64,000 bases of DNA from Anaeramoeba flamelloides (taxonomy: Eukaryota; Metamonada; Anaeramoebidae): the NCBI GenBank assembly GCA_027625915.1, contig JANTQA010000023.1, positions 21,080,001 through 21,144,000 on the forward strand, given 5' to 3'. The notes under the pieces were generated by a model. That model saw only the letters and a list, made by a program, of their open reading frames with translations. It did not search any database and had not been told where the DNA came from. Below are positions 56,337-64,000 of the stretch, one piece after another. The position numbers and the translations under genes are program-made. The first letter of the stretch is position 1. Each line of letters begins with the position of its first letter.

Positions 56337-56453
56337 TTAAATAGTATGTTATCTAATTTTTATTTTCTTAATTTCAATTTCTTTTTTGATTTTCTTCATA
56401 TTTCTTTTTAAGAATTTAAATTTTATTGTCAGAAAAAGAAAGTTCCTTGAGAC

Positions 56454-57007
56454 TCAGTCCAAGAATTGTTTGAATTTTTTTTTTACGTTTGCTGTGTTCG
56501 TGTTAATCAATTTTCTCTATCTGTTCATCTGTGCTTTTTACAATAATAAGAAAAAAATAAAAATGAAAAGAAATGAATGATTTTTACCTTAATGTGTAAG
56601 CACCACCAGCCATTGTGTGTTTACATTTGGTACAATGCCAAATTCCCCATGAAGTTCTTTTTACAGCATCCTTTTAAATAAAGAGACAATAAAAAAAAAA
56701 TAAAAAAAAAGTAAACCCAAAATTTCGGAGGCTCAAATAGCAAAAAAGAGCTAAATAACAAAAAAATTACCTTTCCACAAAAAGGACATGTGAATCTAGA
56801 GTGTTGTGCAACTTCAATTTTTCTGATTTGTTTACGACTATTAAAATATTGAAAAAACAATGTTGGTATGAAAAAGGAACAAAAATCTTTCTCTGATTTA
56901 AAAGAAGTAAATTTGTCATTTTAAGAAAAGAAAGAAATGTACAGTGAAGCACCATAACGTGGACCGTATTTTCCTGTAATACCAACTTTTTTTGTTCGTC
57001 TACCCAT
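56454..57007 (-). CDS. RPL37A: Ribosomal protein eL43 (RPL37A)
   Basis: Four exons on the minus strand: 57007-56943, 56837-56771, 56670-56588 and 56514-56454. They join to 91 residues, against 92 in human. MGRRTKKVGITGKYGPRYGA is the conserved start. The zinc ribbon is C39-P-F-C42 and C57-T-K-C60, within FTCPFCGK and WGIWHCTKCKHTMAGGAYTL. The short last exon (NTNTANVKKKFKQFLD) is weakly conserved; it is supported by the phase, the acceptor AG and the final length. eL43 is a large-subunit zinc-ribbon protein near the E site. Introns are 105, 100 and 73 bp, GT-AG. The stop is TGA. Confidence 0.9.
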
Positions 57008-58011
57008 TTTGAATAATAATGAAAAATAATAAAAATCCTAACTAAAAAAAATGAAATTAAAATCGTTTTTTTGAATGTATTTTACTTTCCAAAAGAAATA
57101 GATCAAGTATTTACGATTTTTGTTTTTGATAACAAGACTAGTTTCTCTTTTTCAAATTTTGTCTATTCTTGTGTTTTAAAGTAAGCAAAACTTATCAATT
57201 CCTAGGCTTTTCTTATCTAAACCTGGATTTTATTTTTTATAGTTAGTTGATTTGGTTGAAATGATAATACTTTTGAATTTAATACCTCTTGGTTTAAAGT
57301 GTGTTTTCCAAATGAACAGAGTTTATATTCTTGAAAATTATTCTCTAATTTTCCAAAATACTAGACTTTTTTGGGGATTCTTTCTTTGTATTTTGGATTG
57401 GTACATAAACAACACTATAACATCAATTCTGTTTCAAAAAAAAAGACTAAGTAAAAGTCATTAATTAAAACATGGTTTCTAGTAAATGAAAAAAAATACA
57501 AAACAAAAGGTTGAATAAGATCTTGTGAATTGAAATTTGTTTCTTCTTTGGAAAATTTTTGAAAGAAAAATAAAAGAAAAAAAAGAAAAATCAAAAAAGC
57601 TGAAGATAAAAAAAAAATAAAGCAAAAAATTGATTGGTTAATCTTTATTCTAAATTTATTTATTTTCTTGTGTTAAAGAAATTTAGTTTTAGTAAAATTC
57701 TTTTTTTTTTTGAATAATTTGCTTTGTTGCATTGTTTTTTATTGTATTTTGTAAATTGTGCTTTTAAGTTATATTTAAAATCTTAATTTTGTGAAAAGCC
57801 ATTTGTTTTTTCCATTTAAGTATCTATTTTAATATTATAGATAAAAAAAAAAAAAAAAGAAGAAGAGATCGAAAAAATTTAAGTTCAAAGAAAACAAAAA
57901 TCAAGAATATAAGAGTTAAAAAGGAAACAAGAAAAAGAATTTTAGTTTTTAGTTCTTTAGAATTTAAGTTTTTTGTTCTTGAAAATGGAAAATAAAAAGA
58001 AAAAAGATCTT
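57008..58011. other. Spacer between the two ribosomal protein genes
   Basis: About 1 kb, AT-rich, likely the eL27 3' region plus the eL43 promoter. No gene is supported; the frame at 57252-57464 looks random. Confidence 0.4.
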
Positions 58012-58377
58012 TTACTTTTTTGTTAAGGCTTTTTTTAATTCTTTCTTCATTTCGCTTCTTGTTGAAACATCACCAAAGAGTTTAAGGTTAGCTTTTTTTT
58101 TTGAGACATTAAGACTAATGTTATATCTTGTTGGCATTAAATGTGCTTGGTTAACAACTTTAACAAAAGGCTTTACTGTAGATCTTCTTGCTTTTTGTCT
58201 TTTCTTCATTTGTCTGTTGATCTTTTTTGGATAATGATCAATACCTACAACAAGGCAATGTGGGAAGTTGTATCCCTTTGGGTTGGCTTCGTCCCAGTTT
58301 TGGATAACAACAGCTTTTCTCCCGGCAAACCTTCCTCTAAGAAGGATTACAGCTTTTTTTTCTTTATAGATGTTCAT
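58012..58377 (-). CDS. RPL27: Ribosomal protein eL27
   Basis: Minus-strand frame of 121 residues from the ATG at 58377. KKAVILLRGRFAGRKAVVI is the KOW-type N-terminus. GIDHYPKKINRQM, FVKVVNQAHLMPTRYNI and LFGDVSTRSEM follow the family order. eL27 is a large-subunit protein. The usual C-terminus (KTGKNKWFFQKLRF in animals) is absent: the frame ends ALTKK at a TAA that overlaps a possible donor (AAAAAAG/GTAAAAG-like context). Either the protein is naturally about 15 residues short or a small last exon was missed. NKKLKF followed by TAA lies 40 bp downstream but in a phase that does not fit that donor. Confidence 0.9.
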   Translation of the reverse strand: MNIYKEKKAVILLRGRFAGRKAVVIQNWDEANPKGYNFPHCLVVGIDHYPKKINRQMKKRQKARRSTVKPFVKVVNQAHLMPTRYNISLNVSKKKANLKLFGDVSTRSEMKKELKKALTKK

Positions 58378-59514
58378 AAGTGTTTTAAGAGAAGAAAATA
58401 TTAAAAAAATAAATCCTTAAATTTTGTTCGTTGTTTCAAAAAGCAGTAACCAATTTTGATGTTCATTGAGGGTTAATATACAATATATTAACCAATAAAA
58501 ATGATTGAAAGTTTATCTGAATAAAACTGAAAGTCAAAAGATTGCAATTTTTGGGATTTGTAAGGGTTTTTTTGGAAGGAAAATTAAAACCCTTACAAGA
58601 TGAATGCAATAAGTATCTCTAAATTTTCACTTTTTTTTTGTTAAGAAATTGTTAAGAAAGGCTTTGGATGTAAGAATTTTATTGTTTTAAATGTAAAAAA
58701 ACTTTCTCTTATTTATTGAACTTCACAATTTTCATTCTCGAGAGTTGTATTTCAAGAAGATTTATGAGAAATACAAAATTGAATTTGAAAATAAAAATTT
58801 TTTGATATATAAAATTATATTTATCAGTATTGATCCAAAAAACATAAGAATGTTAAAGAATATCTCGGCAAAATGAAAATCACTGTTATAAACCTCTTGC
58901 TTCACTTACTTTCCGTTTTATCTGATAATATATTGACCCAATTACTCTTATCTTTATTGTATTTTAAAAAAAATAGAAAGAAGAACCAAGAGGTTTATAA
59001 TATTGTTTTTTATACCTTTTCAAGTTAAATTTTGAATTTGAAACACAAATAAGATTTTTTTTTCACAAATTATAAAAATTATGAGAAATTACTTGTAATT
59101 TATTTACAAAAAGATTTCTTGTCTAAATATTCTTTAAAGATCATAGATACAATGTGAGACATAAAATAATAGTCACTAAACAGAAAATATAAAGAACCTT
59201 ATATATACAACACCATGTTCACAAAATAATTGCCAAGTCACAATCTCTTCACGATCCAACTTATCAGGGGTATCTTAATTTACCAGTGTCATATGGTTAT
59301 TTATAATCGATAAATTGAAAAAGAAGTAAGTATTCTATAATAACTAATATAGGAATAGTGTTTGTCCCAAAATTACAAATTTAGGATTGAACCACCTGTG
59401 GCAGATATGCATTTTTTTCAAACAATAACTTGAATATGATAAAAATTTAGTGTAAGTCAATTCTTGATTCTCTATTTTTGTTCAACAAACCCGAGAATTT
59501 TTTCCTAAAAATTG
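58378..59514. other. eL27 upstream region and AT-rich spacer
   Basis: No gene. It contains the short inverted-repeat element at 58886-59000. Confidence 0.4.
58886..59000. mobile_element. Very short inverted-repeat element
   Basis: 115 bp. Ends TTATAAACCTCTTGCTTC and, inverted, TTATAAACCTCTTGGTTC. Probably a small MITE. The target duplication is not clear. Confidence 0.6.
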
Positions 59515-59533
59515 AAAAACACTAAAAAATTTT

Positions 59534-60441
59534 GTCTATAACCTAAAAAAGGCAAAAGAAACTTATAATAGTTCTAAACAATTATTCAATAATAATTTAT
59601 TAACAAATAATTTAAAAATAAGATTATTTAAATCTTTTATATTAAGTCAATTAACATATGGATTAGAAATATATAATTATAAAATAGCAACCCTAAACTA
59701 TTTAAACTCTTGGATTAATACATGTATTACTGAAATCTGCAAAATAAACAGAAACACACCAATTCTTATTTATAAAACAGAATTTAAATTCGAAAATTTG
59801 GTAATATCAATCAATAAAAAAGAAATTCAAATTCAAAAATAAATTAAAAGAATTATCTCTACCCTATCTGGAAAAATTAATAAAATTTAATCAAAGAATA
59901 AACAATAAAATTAACTGGAAGTCGAAGAGTTTAAACCTTCTTAAAAAGGAAATTTATAATTATAATTATAATGAGTTGTTGAATTATACCAGTTGGAAGG
60001 TACAAAAATATTTCGCAATAATTAAAAACCAAAAAAATTTATCTATTAATCAAAGATATTTAAGTTATCCATCAAGTTCAACAATTCTAAAATTCAGAAC
60101 ATTTACCAACTGCTTAAATAGATATTATTATGTAATAAATAAAAATTCAAATAAATTTTGTCCTTTATGTTTAAAATATGAACATAAGGAAATAATAGAA
60201 AATATTGATCACTTTTTATGGGTATGTCCTTCCTATGAAAAAGATAGATTAATTTTTTCTGAAAAAGTTAAAAAAATTAAATTTTAATGAAATAATTTTA
60301 AATTATGATAGCTTAAAATTATTTTCGTTAATTAATAATCATGAAATCTATGATTTTACGCTTAAATTTCTGAAAGGGAATTTAAGTAAAAGGGCACTTA
60401 GAGTGTAATCTACACTTCCTCCTCAATAATAAAAAAAAAAA
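59534..60441 (+). pseudogene. 5'-truncated LINE tail, second subfamily
   Basis: Starts in the RT thumb (LSQLTYGLEIYNYKIATLN) and contains SWKVQKYFAIIKNQKN, the zinc signature CPLCLKYEHKEIIENIDHF then LWVCPSYE, and EIYDFTLKFLKGNL, ending in poly-A. Perfect 16-bp target duplications AACACTAAAAAATTTT lie at 59518-59533 and 60442-60457. It is related to but distinct from the LINE at 293-8232. The 59976-60287 part is still open; the upstream part has frame breaks. Confidence 0.9.
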
Positions 60442-60740
60442 AACACTAAAAAATTTTCAAACATTTTATTATTTTGTTAGTGATCTAAAATCAAAATAAT
60501 TTAAAAATCAGCCAAAGGGCAATTTTCATGCCATTCTTAAGAATTAGAATAAAGAAAGAAAACAATTTTATTCTTTTAAAACTATTAATTTTATTGAATT
60601 TTTTTTGCTGAAAAAATATTACTCATTTTTTTCTACACTGAGTGGAATATAAACTCAATTCCAAAAATTGGGGCACACCTTCAAAATCAATTTAATTCCC
60701 AGAAAAGTGATATTTGACTCTTAAATAGAAACATTAGATA

Positions 60741-60940
60741 CAGTCAGTTTCACTTTTAAGGCACAAACTTTCAACGAAATTTAAGGCACAAAAAAAATCT
60801 CAAAGTAAAGCACATTTTTTGGAAATTGTTTTTTTTACAATTTATTTTTACTAGAATTTGAATTTTGTGCCTTAATTTGAGATTTTTTTTTGTGCCTTAA
60901 ATTTCGTAGAAAGTTTGTGTCTTAAAAGTGAAACTGACTG
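60741..60940. mobile_element. CAGTCAGT MITE, copy 17
   Basis: TA-flanked, 200 bp, core on the plus strand, nested in the Tc1/mariner copy and therefore younger than it. Confidence 0.95.
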
Positions 60941-61229
60941 TATTAACAATCAATGTAAATAATTTTAAAGTTAATTATTTATCATTTTTTTTCATTATTT
61001 TTTGATTTTTGATTTTCAATAATTTTTTTGATTTTTTTGATTTTTTTTGTATTCTTTTTTTTCAAATAAAAAAAAAATTTTCTTTTTTTTTCAAAACTTT
61101 TTGAAAATCTCAAAATCACTTTAAAATGAAATTTAAAAGTTTTCATTCTGATCACAAAAAAATTTTTTTTTCTCTCAAAAAGAAAAAAGATTCTTTTTTT
61201 ATCAAGAAAAAATTTTTTTGAAAAAAATC

Positions 61230-61692
61230 ATGATATGGTGTGCTAGGACACATGGGATACAAACAGACCTTATTATTATTAATGGAAGTGTGAATACTGA
61301 ATGTAATATTAATGATATTATCAAAAAAATCAAAGGAAATTCAACTCGCTAATTCAAAATATAGTGAGTTGAAATGGATTTTCCAAAAGGATGGAGCTTG
61401 TCCACATACTTCAAAAAAAAAAACTCAAACTTACTTAAATCGGGGATGTAATGTTCTGGACCCTTGACCCCCAATTCTACAACATTTAAACCCAATTGGG
61501 ACTTTATGGATACTAAACTGAAAAATTGTAACCAAAAAACGAAGAAGAATTTTTAAAATTTTCACTAATGTATGAAATACTTTGAGTTGGGAAACCTAAG
61601 ATAATTAGTAAACTCTATATTTAAAACGATAGATTTAGTTATCAAAAGACAAGCTGAATCTATTAATAGTTTTTATTAATTTTTCTTTCAAT
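61230..61692 (+). pseudogene. Tc1/mariner transposase, C-terminal half remnant
   Basis: MIWCARTHGIQTDLIIINGS then VNTECNINDII matches the mVWG...G...F..G.vna..Y block. Near 61375, WIFQKDGACPHTS matches the qqDnAp.H catalytic Asp block. Near 61470, PPNS/NPIGTLW matches pPQSPDLNPIEnlW, with Gly where the last acidic residue should be. NSIFKTIDLVIKRQAES near 61610 matches the C-terminal helix. Several stops and shifts separate the blocks. The N-terminal DNA-binding half is not recognisable. Confidence 0.8.
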
Positions 61693-61922
61693 AAAAATGT
61701 ATTTTTTGGTAACCGTGTTCCAAAAATAGGGGCACACTTTTTTTTATTTTTTCTTTTTTATTTTACGAATTGAATTTTAAATTTACTATAAAATATATAA
61801 ATAGTATTAATTAAATATTTTCGGGTCTTTTATTATTTTAATGTTCAAGTATCATGTATTTTGGAGTATATTTTTATTAATGTAATTTTTTTTTTGTGCC
61901 CCATTTTTTGGAATTGAGTTTA

Positions 61923-62496
61923 CAAACAACAAAAGGAAAATAATTTTAAAATCATTATGAAAATTTAACTATTTTTTCTATATGTAAAGAAATAACTTTA
62001 TCTTTTTTTTATACTTTCATCAATCATAAAAAAAATACAAAAAAGTCATTTTAAAACAAAAATGAAAAGTAACTATTCTTTCTATGAGTTCTTGGAAAAT
62101 AAACTTTTTTTTTTTTTTTTTTTTTTTTTTACTTACTTCAATCTAAAATCAGATAAAATCTAATCAATACCAAACTTTCAAGATATAAAAAATATTCCTT
62201 CATATGTTTATTTGTAATTTTTATAACCCACCTGGTAATTAACAATCTAAAAAAGTAAATCTCATTAATAAATATAATCCGACTATATTGAAGGTTTGGT
62301 TTCTTTAAAGACAATTTCACTTCAAAAAAAAGCAAGTAAATGTTTGTTTACTAGTCTTAATCTCAACATAATAAAGTTTTACACTTTAACTTTGGAAATT
62401 GAAATTGTAGTTTTCCGAATAAATAATTATTAAAAAAAAATAAATATCTTCGTATGTTTCAAAAAAATATTGTAATTCAAAATATATTTTTTTGTA
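61923..62496. other. AT-rich spacer
   Basis: No gene. It contains a poly-T run at about 62106-62130. Confidence 0.4.
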
Positions 62497-62692
62497 TAGT
62501 CAGTTTCACTTTTAAGACACAAAATTTCTACGAAATTTAATACACAAAAAAAATCTCAAATTAAGGCACAAAATTCAAATTCTAGTAAAATAAAATGTGA
62601 AAATTAAAATTCCAAAAAATTGTGCTTTAATTTGAGATTTTTTGTGCCTTAAATTTCGTTGAAAGTTTGTGCCTTAAAAGTGAAACAGACTA
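62497..62692. mobile_element. CAGTCAGT MITE, copy 18
   Basis: TA-flanked, 196 bp, core on the minus strand. Both outer ends carry changes (TAGTCAGT, and ACAGACTA at the right), so it is somewhat older. Confidence 0.9.
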
Positions 62693-62694
62693 TA

Positions 62695-63282
62695 ATCAAA
62701 ATCTATTTTTAAGAACTATATTAACCTAAAAAATTGATCTGAAATATTTTAATCTTATTAAATTCAAATTTCAATAAGCAACTCTTCATTAAATTCCATT
62801 AATATATTTTCTCTATGTTTTCGACATTTATTAAAATTTTTTCAGTCTATTATTTTAGTTATTTTTTTATTTATTTAATTTGTGGATTAAATAATCCCAA
62901 TCCATTTTTAAATATTCCAATATAGAGTAGGGCAATTTTTAGTGTTGATTACTGGAAAATAGTAAAAATAATATAATTCTAGTAAAATGAATCTTTTTCT
63001 TTAAACAGTTTAATTTCAAAGTTTTAATCATGGAAATAGATATATGAAAATACTTAATTTTAATATTATTATTATTAATCTAAATTATGGATTGATATTT
63101 TAGCTAAATTAAATAAAAATACAATAAAAACTCTTAGTATAACCCCAAATTTAATTTTTTTTCTTTTTTGTTATTTTTTATAAAATTAATTTAATTTTTA
63201 AGATCTATTTTTTGATCTGAGAAAAATTTTATTTTGTTCAAAATAAATTCCATATTAAAAACAGTGAGTAACCTGAATTAAT

Positions 63283-63339
<57 letters not shown>

Positions 63340-63886
63340 GTATTCAAGAACAAACAATAACTAAATCTGATTAATAATCCACCTTTTAAATCATTTTTAA
63401 TATATAGAACCTGATATTTCAAAAATTCAAAAAAAGAAAATCCAAAAAAAAAAAAAGGAATCACAATTCGTTGAAATCAGTAATAAGGATTTTTTATTTA
63501 TGATATTCCACGAAAAAATAGTTAACCAATTAGAATATTTGTTAATAATTATATTGATTTTATAAGTAATTACAGAATCTCGATTTTCTAAATGTTTATT
63601 GTCGTTCACAGAATCTTTCGTAAAATAAAAATAAATCTTTTGAAAAAAAAAAATTAAACAAAAAAAAAAAAAAGAAAGAAAAATAAAGAAAAAAAAGAAA
63701 ACAAAAAAGAACAAAAAAAAAACAATACAAAAATTAAATTTGAAAAATTAGAAACAAAAATTTGCATAATTAGAAAAAATCATTCTGATCTCAAAATTAA
63801 CAAATTTTTTTTTGGAAAGAATACTGGATAAAAACACAGAAAACCATCATATAATTATGATTTTTTGTCGTTTTAATCCAATATAA
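62695..63886. other. AT-rich spacer
   Basis: No gene recognised. It contains the AT microsatellite at 63290 and a long purine-rich tract near 63640-63725. Confidence 0.4.
63290..63334. repeat. AT microsatellite
   Basis: About 22 AT units. Confidence 0.98.
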
Positions 63887-64000
63887 GCTATTTTTCAAAA
63901 TTTTTAACTCACTTTACAATGTTCTCGGGTGTTTATTACGATTGTTTTTCATACTTGTGTGATTTTAATATAATATCGAGCTTTTTCATACAGTCAGTTT
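63887..64000. mobile_element. TGACTCA-end TA element, copy C (start only)
   Basis: AGCTATTTTTCAAAATTTTT then AACTCACTTTACAATG resembles the left end of 13220-13788 and 51428-52019. The element runs off the window and is interrupted by a MITE at 63991. Confidence 0.55.
63991..64000. mobile_element. CAGTCAGT MITE, copy 19, cut by the window edge
   Basis: CAGTCAGTTT after TA. Only the first ten bases are inside the window. Confidence 0.8.

Larger units (their letters stand above)
60652..61920 (+). mobile_element. Tc1/mariner-type transposon with decayed transposase
   Basis: 1,269 bp between TA at 60650-60651 and 61921-61922. Inverted ends AACTCAATTCCAAAAATTGG (left) and AACTCAATTCCAAAAAATGG (right, inverted), both continuing GGCACA. 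A CAGTCAGT MITE (60741-60940) is nested inside. Without it the element is about 1.07 kb. A second, left-type end (TTCCAAAAATAGGGGCACAC) occurs at 61715-61735, near the right side. Confidence 0.9.

Noticed and set aside
1-64000. tRNA, rRNA or spliceosomal RNA genes
   Set aside because: I looked for T-loop (GGTTCRA), U6 and 5S-like cores by eye and found none convincing. A covariance-model scan could still find a divergent one.

Overview
The window is very AT-rich nuclear DNA from a unicellular eukaryote. Genes stand out as islands of higher GC in a sea of A/T runs, palindromes and short transposons. Introns are GT-AG. TAA, TAG and TGA all end recognisable proteins, so the code is standard. The mix of an RCC1-repeat/BTB protein, lysine- and acid-rich inserts inside conserved proteins, and this base composition would fit an Anaeramoeba-like or other amoeboid protist. 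That placement is inference and not secure.

Layout. 293-8232: a full-length LINE on the minus strand with 16-bp target-site duplications. It is riddled with 14 copies of one ~200-bp TA-flanked MITE. 8620-9754: SGT co-chaperone. 10204-14353: nested TTAA- and TA-flanked elements and microsatellites. 15735-17972: RCC1/BTB protein with a CaaX-like tail. 18440-18985: an array of hairpin modules. 21266-28132: a seven-exon SAPS-domain protein (PP6/Sit4 phosphatase partner) whose introns of up to 3 kb hold MITEs and a second hairpin array. 31468-32514: UBLCP1-type proteasome phosphatase. 32553-32792: possible small Lys-rich gene. 35285-38250: a dispersed repeat split by a LINE tail and a tandem pair of TTAA elements. 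38604-39041: jacalin-like lectin. 42626-43204: Spc24-like kinetochore subunit. 45886-47953: Vps45, two exons. 48000-56340: mostly nested non-autonomous DNA transposons, including a remnant with a Tc1/mariner helix-turn-helix. 56454-57007: ribosomal protein eL43 in four exons. 58012-58377: ribosomal protein eL27. 59534-61920: a LINE tail and a Tc1/mariner copy with transposase remnants. 62497-64000: more MITEs.

The host genes are unrelated housekeeping functions (chaperone, phosphatases, vesicle fusion, kinetochore, ribosome) with no sign of a shared pathway or operon. The coherent story of the window is its mobile DNA. Several elements are dated relative to one another by nesting, and several insertions have a matching empty site elsewhere in the same window. 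The least explained structures are the MITE pile-up in the LINE, the two hairpin-module arrays, and the transposon ends that meet back-to-back across a single TTAA.
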